Source: Cordia subcordata
Taxonomy: Eukaryota > Streptophyta > Magnoliopsida > Boraginales > Cordiaceae
DNA: 64,000 bases
Assembly (NCBI GenBank): GCA_028554755.1
Contig: JAPTOF010000014.1
Span: forward strand, 5,704,001-5,768,000
Direction: 5' to 3'
Shown: piece by piece, positions 41,960 through 54,480 of the stretch
How the letters are laid out: every line of letters starts with the position of its first letter
Position numbering within the stretch: the stretch's first letter is position 1
Made by a program: the position numbers and the translations under genes
The notes under the pieces: model-generated
What the model saw: only the letters and a program-made list of their open reading frames with translations
The model's database searches: none
Told to the model about the DNA's origin: nothing

Positions 41960-42304
41960 CCCACCCAAAAGGTTTTTAGAAACATGTTTTTTTTTTGTTT
42001 TTTATAACAAAAAACATAAAAAGTTATTTGGTATGAGTTATTTTTTTATAATTGTTTTTAAAACTATTTTCAAAAATATTTTTAAAAAATAAAAAAATTT
42101 AAAATACATTTTTGTTGTTTTGATTTTGCTTTTAACTTTTTGTTTCCAAAATAACAAACTCCACTAGTTAGTTTTTTTTCCTTTCTTTTCCCACCTCTCC
42201 CTCCACCCATCCTCCTCTACCTTAACTTAACCCCACCCCTAGCACTACCTCTAGTACCACCTTAAACCTACCCAATCCTCTTACTTCCAACACACACACT
42301 TATT

Positions 42305-42854
42305 TATATGTATATTAGAGTATATGCCGTGAAATATCCGTTAATACAATTTATGGAAAACTATAAAAGCGTTGTATAAAATTTAATTTTTGGTGATCAC
42401 TTTTATAAACCAATCATTTTATCTCAATGATAAATATGTAGCAATTGATATAATATCTAAGTTGGAAAAGTCAAACAAAAAAGATCTGATATGGGAAAAA
42501 GAAAACAAATAAAAGATGAATAAAAGTTTAACTCATTATTGGAGGAAAAAATTGATAGAATTAGGACATGTAACATAAAAGTATCAACATAAACTTTATA
42601 GGCATGAAATATAATTATATTTTCCATACATTTTAATCATTAATAAGTTTTCAAGACTAATTATTCTTTTCATAAAAGATTTACAATAATTGACAATAGA
42701 ATATTTAAATTGAAAAAGAAGAACTTGAAAAGAATATGATATGAAAATATTTTGGTGTAATAAAAGGAGATAGACTCAAATTTCTTTTGGAGGAAAAAAA
42801 TTGATGGTGTGAGAAGATGTGACTTGATAAAAATGATATAAACATTACTTTACA

Positions 42855-42922
<68 letters not shown>

Positions 42923-44255
42923 GTATATGTATGTATGTATGTATGCATTATTTTGTTTTGTAACAAAGGAAAAGTACTAGTTCAGGTTTTTAAGGTTACA
43001 GGTTTAAGAGATAGGAGACCAAAATATGATATGTGATGGTAGATCAAATTCAAATTGGAACCACAATACAATTTAAAATAACAACTTGAATAGACTAAAT
43101 CTTGAACAATTAATATTTATAAATTAAAAAAATTAAACTAAGTAATAAAAAATATTTAGCAAATAATATAAAAATAAAATATAAAAATTTAATAATACTA
43201 AATGAAGTAATTTTAATACCATGCTTCTCAAGTTTGCCAATTTGGAGTAACTCAAATTACATACCTACGACAAAACACCAAAGATGTGAAAAAGATTAAT
43301 TACAAACTAAAAATGCCAAAAAATTAATTGATATGAAGAGATGTCAATCAAATAGAAAAAAATGAAGAAATTGCAGGATCTTTTACAAGAATTTTCTTCT
43401 AAGTAAGGAGTAATATGATAATAGAGTAAACAAAAATGTAGATGAAGAATAATATGGAGGGGGAACGAAATATGTATGGCAACATCTATAAAGATAAAAT
43501 TTGTGGTAAAAAATTTATATGTACTAAAAGTAAACATTGGTTATAGGGTAATGAAATTTATGGGGGCAAAATTTTTTTCAGATCTGACTCTACCCAAAAA
43601 AAGGGTAGTATGGTACATATGTATTGTTTTTTCTCTTTTTCTTCAAGATCAAACTAAATCTACATAAAATTAGTAGATTAATATTGCTCTTCTCTCGTCC
43701 TTGGATCATTTGACTATGTTTAGTAGAAGGTTGATTTGTGGCAAACTACTAAATTATTTTGCATGGTAACTTTATTTCTAAAGGAAACCAACCTCTATAT
43801 AAATTTGCATATCTTTTGGCAGTGAAGTTTCACTAAAAGAAGCTAAAATTAACCAGCTTGTGATTGATGGTAAAAAAAAAAGTCTTTATTGTATTTAATT
43901 TATCATAAATTTGGAGACAATTAATTTTATATTATTTATTTACCTATATAGTTTCATACTAGTCAATCAAATTTGAAAATTAATTTCATATACTTATATA
44001 TATATATATATATATTTAAATAACCATATACATAATTTACTATAAATGAGTATTTGAATACCAGATTATTTTATTTTCATAAATGCTAATTGCAAAGGTG
44101 GTTTTGAAGCAAAAATAAACTATGACAAAGTAACATGTGTATGACTAAATAAGGCAACATCATTATTTCATATAATATATAGATATATAAGTATACGTGT
44201 AATATTTGTATATATAGGCGTGTATATATATACACCTATATATACATACGTACAA
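42305..44255. other. AT-rich interior without gene, several microsatellites
   Basis: Contains a TA run followed by repeated GTAT units (about 42858-42948) and TA-rich stretches near 43998-44015 and 44175-44250. Short open frames here (for example 43307-43537) are low complexity. No gene. Confidence 0.5.
42858..42948. repeat. compound TA / GTAT microsatellite
   Basis: Long TA run, a short TACA break, another TA run, then about ten GTAT units. Confidence 0.9.
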
Positions 44256-44489
44256 GTACAAAAATATATGTTTATTGGGAGAAAAAGAGAAATAAAATAT
44301 AAAGAAAGGAAAAGAAGGGCATAATGGTCTTTCTATACTTTAAAAGGAGCTAACTTTACCTTTTACCCAAACAAATTTTTTGAATTTTTGTTATTTTGTT
44401 TTTGAAAATTATTTTGAAAAAATATATATTTTTAAAAAATGTTCTACAAAATAAAAAAACCAGAGCACTTCCAAACAAGCCCTAAAATT

Positions 44490-45545
44490 TTGTTGAACCA
44501 AATATGAATGAAATTTTTGTGAGTACAAGGATAACTACTTACCAATAAAATGCAAGCATGCAATATTTTTAATGTGATTATTAATCAAAGAGTCCACAAC
44601 AGCACCAACACCTTCATTATCTGTGTAATATGTACGTATATACATTCCTACATCCTTGAGGAGTACGTACATCTCTACGTCCCTAAATAGTACATACGTC
44701 CCTACACAACACCACTGATCCCCTAGATATGCATTAGCTTGAATTTATGTTATCCTTATCTCTTCTCAAGTGCGCATTGTTATATATGTTACAAACTGCT
44801 GTATATGATTGATTTGAATACACAAATCATTATAGTGATTTTGCTTTGTCTATGGTCACGACCAAAAACTAGAAAAATTCACTATTTAATAATAATGATT
44901 AAGCAAAATTAATTTGATGTATGGAAAGAAGTTTACATCCTATCACATATAATTTTGTGCATAGAAGTTTAGACCCTCTCTAATTTGTTTTATGTAACAA
45001 ATGAGCCAAAAACTCTTTCACATGATTATAAGTTTTTGAATTAACAAAAACATTATAAATTAAAAATACTTTGTCAATCTCCAAGCTCATGCTTATACTC
45101 ATCCTATGAGATGTGGCCTCGTGAAATGTCGATAAGTTAGAAAGTCCAATTTATTAGGAAAGTCTTCCTAACTTCTCTCATGGGTTCCACTTCTACTCAT
45201 CGGAAAATTAACTCTTTTTGGTACTTTGAATCAAAACTCAACAGTTTTTCTCTCATTTGGTCCAAAATGTGCAACATAATTTGAACTTGGTCCAGTTGCC
45301 TGTTTGTTTTCACTTCTGGGCTTTCATTGCATTTTACTGAATCTATCCCTCTGCTTTTCTTTTCGGGGAGGCCCCTGATTTTGGCCTTCTTATTCCGAAT
45401 TATTTTTAATAAAAAGAACTCTGTAGTGGACTATCACGAGAAACATCAAATTTGAAAAGCATGTTTATACCTACAAGTTATTGGTTGAAATGGCAATAAT
45501 TTAACCTGCAAGAAAAATAATTCAAATCCCATAAAGCACATTTAT
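44490..45545. other. intergenic, no gene seen
   Basis: Contains loosely reiterated ACGTA..TCCCTA phrases near 44630-44705 (ACGTACATCTCTACGTCCCTA in part). Nothing coding. Confidence 0.45.
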
Positions 45546-45815
45546 TTGATGGACTTTTCTTTTACCGTTGCCAACTGGATATATAAGGATTGGTTTCAAG
45601 TTAGGCTCGGAAATATTCTAACCCCAAAAATGGGGAAAAAAAGAAAACCATTTGTCCGTCCATATAAGGTAACTTTCACGAGGGGGCACAATTTCAACGT
45701 CGGGAAAAGTCTCACGAGCAGAATATATGGGGCGCACGTGATTGTAAACTTTTGGAATCTAGTTCGGCTGGGACCCAGACCTTTAGATTTTCTGAGCCTG
45801 GATTGCAAGCCTTGA
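45546..45815 (+). other. unrecognised 89-codon ORF
   Basis: The open frame begins MMDFSFTVANWIYKDWF and ends LSLDCKP. The segment is less AT-rich than its flanks (about 45590-45800). No motif is recognised. The minus strand is open over nearly the same interval, so this may be chance openness of a GC-richer patch. Confidence 0.2.
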
Positions 45816-45844
45816 GCAACTAACTATTCGTGAAAAATTGGAAG

Positions 45845-46195
45845 ATTTAAGGTTTATTTAGATTTTTTTTAATGAAAAAGTATTTTTTTAAAAAAATATT
45901 AAGTATTTAGATTAGTTTTTAGAAAAAAATTAAAATTAAAATAAAAAAATAGAATTAATTTTTCTCAAAAATTAAGAATTTGAGATTCTCAAGAAAGCAC
46001 TTTTTGCTCTTTCTTCATAAGATAAAAAGAAAGGGTTAGACATAGTACCAAGATTGGAAGGTTTAGTTTTTTTGACTTGACCAAGAAGTCTTATAGGTCC
46101 TCCAAGTCATATCATATTTTAATCAAAAGAACTCTTGTGTGATATAAAAAAAAAAGTTTAAAGAAAAACTAATTTAAACGATCCCTTAGAAAATA
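45845..46195. mobile_element. AT-rich foldback MITE-like element
   Basis: The left end AGGTTTATTTAGATTTTTTT and the right end, complemented, AAGGGATCGTTTAAATTAGT, frame T-rich then A-rich arms that can pair. Similar A/T foldbacks occur at 48071-48312, 55885-56110 and 60330-60715. Confidence 0.4.
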
Positions 46196-46621
46196 CTAAA
46201 GTTTTGTTTGTCAAATATTGTTGTTCCATTACAAAATTCTTTTATTTTAGTGATATCTCTCGTATTGACTCAGTTTTTTACAAGAAAATGACTAAAAAAA
46301 ATTACATGAAAATTTCTTTACCAACATAGTACTAATCGCTATGTCTTTATTGTACTCTTTATGCTATCAGTTGGCAAGTAAACGAAATATTTCGTAAGAA
46401 GTCCACTTTCTTTCCCAACCAAATATATTAGCCTTTCTGAGTTGTGTCGCCACATTATTGAGACCCGGATCGCCTTTATTTTGATTGCGCTTTTTTTTTT
46501 TTTAAAGGGTTAGTCAGTGACCAACGGTCACGAACCCAGAGGCATTTCACAATATTTCAGCAGGGAACTACCACCACACGCGTAAGGGGTTGGGGAAGAT
46601 GCATTAAATTGATGATAGTTG
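46196..46621. other. intergenic, no gene seen
   Basis: A polyT run at about 46491-46503. No gene or element ends seen. Confidence 0.45.
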
Positions 46622-46630
46622 ATATCAATA

Positions 46631-46898
46631 GGGTAAATTACGTAAATAGTCCCTATGTTTTTCACATTTGACACATAAAGATCTATTTTGGTTAAAAAAA
46701 TTAACGATTTAATTACGTGAGCCACACAGAATGATTCTATTGCAATCCGAGCTAAAACCGTTAAGTTTTTAACGGAAATGGGCTTTAGGACTAACGAGTC
46801 ATGAAAATGAAAGGTAAGATGAAAGTGGTCATTTTGAAAGATAAAAGATTTAAGCATTAAATGCGATAAACAGTAGAGACTATTTTTGTAATTTAACC
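46631..46898. mobile_element. Mutator-like MITE (268 bp) with 9-bp target duplication
   Basis: ATATCAATA stands before (46622-46630) and after (46899-46907) the element. Termini are GGGTAAATTACGTAAATAGT and, complemented, GGTTAAATTACAAAAATAGT. A 9-bp duplication and G-starting long TIRs point to the Mutator superfamily. Non-coding; one open minus frame is incidental. Confidence 0.8.
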
Positions 46899-46907
46899 AT
46901 ATCAATA

Positions 46908-47252
46908 TCATTAAATGGGACCATGTGGTTCAGAGGCTGATCCTGATTTGGCTTTGCAAGGAGAGATCTTTCTTTGGTATGCAACTGAAACTTATATATG
47001 TTTAGCTTATTATGTGACTAACATATTTGGATGGAACTAATGATGATCAACTAGCGAGAATAATTACTGAACCTGTGAGAATAAAGTTGTTCGTGATCTA
47101 TTGATCTTGAATTTGAGTTATTATTGAAAGTTAAATAAAAAAAATATTATTGATTTTCTCCAGAAAAATGTGTCTGAGTAAAAGATTTACAAATAACAAT
47201 AAAAACTACGCTATTATGAAATAAATAAAACCTAACCCTATTTTTCACTAAG
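46908..47252. other. intergenic, no gene seen
   Basis: AT-rich, no supported feature. Confidence 0.45.
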
Positions 47253-47975
47253 AGCCTGTTCGACAAATTTAGCTGTTAGAATAGCTGATAGCTATTGTAT
47301 TTTAGCTATTAGCGGATAACTGTTTAACTAGCTGATTGAACAAAATGTGTTCAGTAAAATTAACTGTTAGATTAGCTAATGAATGTTAAATGATGTAAAA
47401 GGACATTGATATTATAGAATTATTATTATTGTTATTATGATAATTGTAATTACTATTACTATTATAGGAATAAGATAATATATTTCATAATTAGATATTT
47501 ATTTTCATAATTATATTTTAATATTAAACTATAACTAATTTTTTGATAAAACATTTATATCAACATTACAAAAATTAATTTTAATATATTCAAAATTATT
47601 TTGTTAAAAAAATTTACTAATAAAACTTATTCTTTTAGTAATATTGATTATATAGAAATAAAAATTCATTTTTATATTATCTCTTATTTATATTTGTGAA
47701 AGAAAAGGTAAAAATATAAAGAGAGATTGGAAAGAGAATAGAAAAATTAAAAAATGCAAAAGGGTAGAATTGCAAAAAAAAACATGAAAAGCTAAAAGCT
47801 ACTTGAAACACTAAAATTTTTAGCTTTTGAGAAACGCTAGTTAAAACGCTAAAAGTTACCTAAAAAGCTACTTGAAACGCTAGTTTACCGAACAACAATA
47901 ATTTAGCAAAATAGCGTTTTGACCAGTCAAAACGCTAAATGCTACTTGAAAAGCTATTGCCAAACACGCACTAAA
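47253..47975. mobile_element. hAT-like MITE (~720 bp)
   Basis: The left end GAGCCTGTTCGACAAATTTA and the right end, complemented, GTGCGTGTTTGGCAATAGC, resemble the common plant hAT MITE terminus (..CCTGTTTGGCAA). Both arms carry reiterated AGCTA/TAGC phrases (left) and AAACGCTA/TAGCGTTT (right). CACTAA flanks both ends, possibly part of the TSD. No transposase. Confidence 0.65.
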
Positions 47976-48070
47976 TGTCAAGTCTTGTACATATGGTTGT
48001 TCATACCTTCTAGTGATTGTGTATTTCGACGGGCTTTGGCACCCAACGGTGCAGTGAGATAATATTTTGG

Positions 48071-48312
48071 GTTTGCTTGGATTAGATTTTTTCAAAAGTG
48101 TTTTTTGTATATTTTTTGGAAAAAGTATTTTTAAAAAAGAAGTTAAAATTTTTGGTCTATCAAAAAAATTGAAATTGAATTTTTTTCCCCCTCACAAGTT
48201 TAGCTCTTTGTGGAACCCACTCTAAATACTTATTTCAAAAACAAAATAATTTTTTCAAAAAAGATATTTTTTCATAAAATGGAAAAAAAGAAACAATCTA
48301 AATGAGCCATTT
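48071..48312. mobile_element. foldback MITE-like element
   Basis: The left end GGGTTTGCTTGGATTAGATT and the right end, complemented, GGCTCATTTAGATTGTTTC. T-rich and A-rich arms pair. The same general class as 45845-46195. Confidence 0.5.
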
Positions 48313-48423
48313 GTTAAATTAATATTAAACTAGCCAGCGGGCAAAGACAACATGGCAGAAGAAATCAGCGGGGTAATATGCTAGCAATATTACTCTAGTC
48401 TGAATTATCATTATTTTTTTACT

Positions 48424-48471
48424 TATTGCTATTATTATTATTGTTGTTGTTGTTGTTGTTTTTGTTGTTCA

Positions 48472-48530
<59 letters not shown>
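48424..48530. repeat. ATT / GTT trinucleotide microsatellite
   Basis: ATT units, then GTT units, then about twenty uninterrupted ATT units. Confidence 0.95.
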
Positions 48531-48532
<2 letters not shown>

Positions 48533-49179
48533 TGTCACTATCTTTACTTTATAGAATGCCTCCTATTGCTGTATTTTCTTCATCCGTGTGCAGTGTTCCT
48601 TATCTCAATACAATAAAAGGAAGAATAGATTATATAAAGTTCCCAACTATGTCTTAACACATATTCCATTACTTTAATTTTTTTGGCATGATTTGAACCA
48701 TACTTTCCCCCCATCATTTTCTAGATCATATATCACCGTGAATGACTATGATAGAAAAATTAAAGCAACTGCATCGACAAGGACTGATTTATAATTTTTT
48801 GTTGAGTGTGACTAAAATCACGTAATCTAACATTATACAAGTATTTTTTATAATGGAGACTTAATTAATTTTTAAATTTAAAAATATCTAAATAATATAG
48901 ATTATTAGAAAAATAAATCCTCAATAAATGCATTGATAATTCCACTTGTAACCTCGTTTGACACGCAATAGCTTCGTCCATCAAATTCTTTCGCAGAAAA
49001 CAAAAGCAGCAGTTTTCAAGTACATATCACCTTAGATGGACGGTAATGTTGACAAGAACAACTCCTAAACATTAGTAACCATACTTAGGTTGTTCTTTTT
49101 CTTTTTTCTTTTCTTTTTTTTTTTTTATTAAACCCCCCATCTAATAGAAGATTTTATGGGATATAATATCAACCACTTG
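48531..49179. other. intergenic, no gene seen
   Basis: Includes a pyrimidine/polyT run at about 49093-49128. No gene. Confidence 0.45.
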
Positions 49180-49550
49180 AACTATCCCTTAACCCTTTTA
49201 CTTAAGTTATTCTTGATTTTAAAAAATTCCACTAGTTTCAAATTAGTCTTCATTTTTTAGAAAGTTTAAATTAACCATCAATATTTAAAATATAGTCAAA
49301 TTAGTTTTTATTATTTTCAAAGAGTTCATATTAGTCCTTGAAGTTTTAGAAACTTATTGAAATTAGACTGCATTATTTTACTGATTTTGGGGATTAATTT
49401 GAATGACTTTTCTGAAATATTGAAAACTAATTGAACATTTTCAGACAATGGGGATTAATTTGACATATTTATGAAATATTGGGAATTAATTTGAACTTTC
49501 TCAAATAAAAAGACATTTAAAAAAAATGACAATATTGAAGACTTTTCATA
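49180..49550. mobile_element. foldback element with reiterated GGGGATTAATTTGA units
   Basis: The left half holds TTAGTC/TTTAAATTAACC phrases and the right half their complements. GGGGATTAATTTGAATGAC, GGGGATTAATTTGACATAT and GGGAATTAATTTGAAC recur every 60-65 bp. This looks like a Mutator-type MITE with internal reiteration. Ends not exactly placed. Confidence 0.5.
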
Positions 49551-49762
49551 TAACTTTCCTAAAATTAATGCCACATATTTGGAATGGGAGAAAGATATCT
49601 TAGTCCCTAAATTTTGAACAAATTTCCAAATAGATCACTCAACTATGGAAATACACTTTTTAGTCTCTCAAGTTAATAAACAATTATCAAAATTAATTGT
49701 CAACCATTTACTTGTTAAAAGACCCCAAAATTCCCTTTCGCAACTTTTATATATAATTGGCC

Positions 49763-50340
49763 CAGGGTTTGATAGCATCACAAAATAAATCAACTGAAAA
49801 ACATTTTTCGGTCAACAAATTGCCCTTAGTTATTAATAAAAGAAAATGCTTTCAGTGGTCAAGAAGACGAAAATATTTTTTGCACTGTAACTTTCTCTCT
49901 TTTTTTTTCTCTTTCACTAGGCGTCCCCCTCCCCACTCCCCCCACCCGCACCCCTAGCCCTAGCCCCACCCTACCACCGCACCACCCCTACACCTAACCC
50001 TTTGAAAAAAAAATGAAAAGTAAAAAAAATTAAAAATTAAAAATTTATTTCAATTACTCTTTAAATGGTATTTTTTAAAGAGTATTGAAAAAAATAAATT
50101 TTTAATTTTTTACTTTTTACTTTTTACTTTTTATTTTTTAAAGGGGTAAGGTGGGGTTGGGAGTGGAGATAAGGGGAGTGTAGGCCTAGTGGAAGAAAAA
50201 GAGAGGAAGTTATTATGTCAAAAATGTTTTCATCTTTTTAGTTGAAATATATTTTCCTTCATTCGTAACTGAATTTTTTGTTGATGCAAAAAAAAAAATA
50301 GTTGACTTGTTTTTTGGTGGTATCAAGCACCAAAAATCAA
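49763..50340. mobile_element. large foldback (hairpin) element
   Basis: The left arm (about 49885-50085) contains TCACTAGGCGTCCCCCTCCC and CCTAGCCCTAGCCCCACC. The right arm (about 50085-50215) is its imperfect complement (GGTAAGGTGGGG, GTGTAGGCCTAGTGGAAG). Outer arms also pair: TTTGATAGCATCAC on the left, and on the right, complemented, CTTGATACCACC. The centre is A/T with CTTTTTACTTTTTA repeats. Non-coding. Transcription through it would give a long hairpin RNA. Confidence 0.7.
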
Positions 50341-52910
50341 GAAATTATTTTTAGGAAAATATTTTTTAGCAAACATACGGAGCTCAAGCATACATAAAAG
50401 TTACTTAAGGGTATTTTGGAAATTTCGAACAAATTAAATGGTTGATTATTACTTTTGATAAATATTTATTATCTTGAGATAATAAAAAAGATATTTTTTA
50501 TAGTTGAGGAACTTATTTATAAATTTGTTCAAAACTCATGGACTAGATATATTTGTCCCTATTTGGTACTCCTATAGTCTATGGACAATTTGTACGTTTA
50601 TGTACTTTGCTGTCAATGTTTATGGCGATTATATCTAATTAAGCATTGACCAAAAGAAATGTATCTAACTAAGCAAAAAAAAAAAAAAGGACTTATCATA
50701 AATAACACGTAAACGACTTTTTCATTTGCAAGCATGCTTAGGCAAAATTGCAAGATAATATTAGGGAGAATGCCATTTACCCTCATGAAATTTTAATTTT
50801 ATGCATTTTCTCCTATTATATTAAGTCTTACCAAACAATACTTTGTATACAATGACATTTTTCTATTTTTATCTTTTTATTTATTTATCAGATGATTTAA
50901 TTCTACTTTATTACTACTTTTTTATTTTTATTTTTATTTTTAAATATTAGCTTATTATAGTAAATTCATTATTGTATTTTTGTCTTATATGTGTATCTAT
51001 ATTTGTATAAAAAAGATACATTTCAATCTAAATTTAATATTTATTTAAATTTATGCATAAGACAAAATTTATACAATAAACAACTTTTTATTTTCATTTA
51101 TATTCTAAAAAGTTAGTTCATCTAAAATATATGCATTAGTTTAAGTAGAAAAGATTGGATCCTATTTAAAATGTATATAAATATATTTTGAAATTAAAAT
51201 TTTTTTATATTCTATTTGATTGTAGATTTTTGTTAAATCATTCTATTAAATTATTTATCTATTTTTTTAATTTAATAAATAAATAGATAAGAAATAAAAA
51301 AGTAAAAAGTAGCTTTTTGTTAACAAAAATTTTAGGATAAAGTATTTTTATTTTTAATTTAAAAATACAAATTTTATGATTTGCAAATTAATTGTAGATT
51401 TTTTTTGGTTGAATAATTTTACCAAATTATTTTACTTTTTACTTTAATAAATAAAAACATTTTTTAATATAAGGTTATGTTTGGTAAAGTTTGATGGAAA
51501 GCGAGAATATGGGTAAAATTTACATTTTATGGGCGAGTTTAGAATTTAAACTAAAATTAATGGGGGGAAAACGACTTTTACCGGATAATATTATATTGTG
51601 GACAAAAGTGTGTTCATTGTGTGAAACATTATGAACACATTTTTGTCCTGGAAAGCATGTGTGCCGACAATATTAAGGCTCCCATGTATAATGGGAAAAA
51701 AATAAAAATATAATTCCATACAAAACATTCTGATCAGTATGAGAAATTTTTGAAAGAGTATCAATCTGCAAGAGGTTAATTTCACGGTAAGTATTTATTT
51801 TTAATATTATTTTTTAATAAAAAATAGAATTTGGACTAACGATATCATAAATTATTAGTTAAGGAAGGATTGGTGTAATTTGCCCTTTGTAAAAACTACC
51901 ACAAGTTAATAATTATCTAGATTGTTTAGTTTTTCTAAAATATTATGATAGTTCTATCATTTATTTTTTTTAAATTTTTTTTGGGGATAAATGTATGTTT
52001 ATCGTCTTCATCTAGAGAATTTTAGACATTTTGATGTTAATTTCCTGGTAAATTCCAGCTCATACGATGTTTAGCGTTTTTCGCAGAATTCAAAATCTAT
52101 TAATTTCGTTGACTGAAAATGAGGATCGCATGAGCCGCTTTGTCAAGTTTTTTCGACCTTGACAACAACCTTTCAACAAATTTCGAAGGCTTAATTACGC
52201 AAAAAATTTTAATATTATTATAGTTTTTTAAATTAGCTTTTATTGTCTTAAGGGTAAATGACATATTTAATCCCTATAAAAAAATAATATTTTTAGTCTT
52301 ATCTTAGTAATTTATGACATTACAGTCCCATTCTTATAATTTGCGACTTATGGGTCCCTTGTTTTTATAATTTAGAACGCCATTAGTTTTAACACCATTA
52401 TTTTCTTGGCATTCTTTTGGATTCAACACTATCACAAATTACAAAGATAACAAATTGAATTGTTATTGTTTAAATATGAAGGGTTTGTTCTCAGAAAGGT
52501 TAAAAATAAGGAATGTATTGAGTTATTTACCTTTGTTTTGAAATTCTTAATTAGTTTTAAATGATTCACAAACATAGTCAAATTACTACCTATTATTCAA
52601 AACATTTATTAGTTCTTAACATCTTATAAAACTACAAAATAGTTTATATTTTTTTATTAAGATAGGAATTAACTTAAATACGATGTTATTTGTTTTAAAA
52701 CAATAAGAACAAATTAAAATGAGGTGAGGTGAGAATACCCAATTTTCGGCATATATAATTTTGAGTCAACTCAATAATTGTTCGAATGGGAAAGCAGAAA
52801 ACATCCATGCCAGTTAACAGATGTGTACGCTATAGCTAATTACATCACAACTTTCATTTGGAGAAAGCAAAGTTTGGAAGGCTTATGTTATTGAGAGATG
52901 ACTTAAATTC
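50341..52910. other. AT-rich intergenic region, no gene seen
   Basis: About 2.6 kb of strongly AT-rich DNA. Possible Mutator-like or hAT MITE debris is suggested by phrases such as GGGTAAATGACATATTTAAT near 52251 and GGGAGAATGCCATTTACCC near 50764; neither has a clear partner. A 64-codon minus frame at 51591-51785 is not recognised. Confidence 0.45.
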
Positions 52911-53035
52911 AACACATATACATACATACATATATATATATACATATATATATATATACATACATATATATATATATACATACATATATATATATACATA
53001 CATATATATATATATATACATACATATATATATAT

Positions 53036-53079
<44 letters not shown>
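52911..53079. repeat. long ACAT/TA microsatellite
   Basis: Alternating ACATACAT and TA blocks, at least six cycles, ending in a long TA run. Both strands are open only because the repeat lacks stop codons in some frames. Confidence 0.95.
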
Positions 53080-53080
<1 letters not shown>

Positions 53081-53317
53081 CCCAATATAAACTTTGGCTA
53101 CAAGCAAGAACATCGAAATTTTTTTGTTTTTCTATTTTCTAACAGGCTCCTCATCTCTTAGTCTTGGGAGCTTTTTATTTAGTTTTGGGGAGAAAATAAC
53201 TCCTGTCTCACTCTATGTTATCTTTTACATTTCTTGTCTTCTTTTTCATATTATAATTTTACATGTTTTAGTAATTTAATTAAGCAAAGGTCACCAAATT
53301 TATAATTTCAAATGTTT

Positions 53318-53925
53318 AGGGGCTGTTTGAAACTGTTTTCAAAAACAGTTTTTTTTTTGTTTTTGAAAACAGAAAAACATAAAAACTTGTTTTGAAGCAA
53401 TTGTTTTCTAAAATTTTTTTTGACAAATGTTCTAAAAAAAAGTGTTTTAAAAACAAAAACAAAAAAAATATTTTTGTTGTTTTCATGTGTTTTTTACATG
53501 TTATTTTCAAAAAAGCAATTTTATTATTTAATTATTTTCCTTCCCCCAACCTACCCAGACCCTAGCCCACCCCCTCACCCCACGTACCCTAACCCTCACC
53601 CAGCTCTCACCCCCACCCCCATGCCACCCCCCATCCTTGCCCTCACCCCAACCCATGCCGATTCTAACCTCTTTTAGAACACACATTATATACACACTCA
53701 CGCATGTGTATGTGTTGTGGATATATGTTTATTAGAGAAAAAAACAAATATAAAGAAAAAAATAAGAGTGTAATGGCCTTTTTAATGCAAGACAAAAAAA
53801 TAAATTTATCTTCAATCCAAACAAAATTTTTGTTATTTTGTTTTTGAAAACAATTTTTAAAAACTATTCTGTAAAACTGTTTTACAAAACAAAAAAAACA
53901 AGAACACTTCCAAACAGACCCTTAG
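53318..53925. mobile_element. hAT-type MITE (~600 bp) with long TIRs
   Basis: The left end GGGGCTGTTTGAAACTGTTT and the right end, complemented, GGGTCTGTTTGGAAGTGTTC. The arms continue with TTTTCAAAAACAGTTTTT and CAAAAACAAAATAAC complements. A C-rich interior (53545-53650, CCCTAACCCTCACCC-like) is non-coding. Related to 41960-44484. Confidence 0.72.
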
Positions 53926-54350
53926 ATTTAATTATGTTTTATCATTATGCACTATAATATTATCTTAGTTTTTGGTATGTGCATTAGTAAAATGGTAAAA
54001 AGAGATATGAACATTGAGAACATAGCCATAAAAGAGCATATATTATGCTCTGGTTGTTATAATATTATTTTAAGATATTTATACTATTGAAATGATAGTA
54101 TGCTGTGAGATTTAAGACATTTTATCATATATATCATGTGAAAACTCAAAACAAACTATTTTTTCATCCTATAAGAAATAAGGAATTCATCATATCTTAT
54201 TTTTTACAGCTATAGAATGCATAGTACATGTGATAAGATATCTCTAAATTTTAATAAATTAAACATCTTAAAATAAGATTATAATAAATACACTATTAAT
54301 CATATAATAATATGCATCTTCAAAATTTAAAAATTAAAATGTAAAAAGAA
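53926..54350. other. intergenic, no gene seen
   Basis: AT-rich, nothing supported. Confidence 0.45.
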
Positions 54351-54352
54351 TC

Positions 54353-54480
54353 ACTACAAAAAAAGTAGGTAATACGCAATGGTTTCACCGCTGGCTACAT
54401 GGAGGTCGGCTATTTAAACTGCCACTAGTATGGGTATTGGCAATTTAAAATACCGCCTATATATAATTTTAGAAAAAGAA
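54353..54480. mobile_element. CACTA terminus fragment
   Basis: CACTACAAAAAAAGTAGG followed by a subterminal-type GC-richer stretch (CGCAATGGTTTCACCGCTGG) is the usual look of a CACTA end. No matching right end was found in the window, so this is a truncated relic. Confidence 0.5.

Larger units (their letters stand above)
41960..44484. mobile_element. hAT-type MITE relative (see 53318-53925), interrupted by ~1.9 kb
   Basis: The right end (about 44290-44484) matches the right part of the MITE at 53318-53925: ATATATGTTTATT, GAAAATTATTTTGAAAA and a terminus whose complement starts AGGGCTTGTTTGGAAGTGCTC. The left end (41960-42300) has the corresponding T-rich foldback and the pyrimidine-rich CCCACC/CCTCC patch. 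The middle (about 42305-44255) has no counterpart, so it is an insertion or local expansion. Left terminus degraded. Confidence 0.45.

Noticed and set aside
52854..53113. Open frames rich in Tyr/Ile/Thr on both strands
   Set aside because: They are translations of an ACAT/TA microsatellite, not genes.
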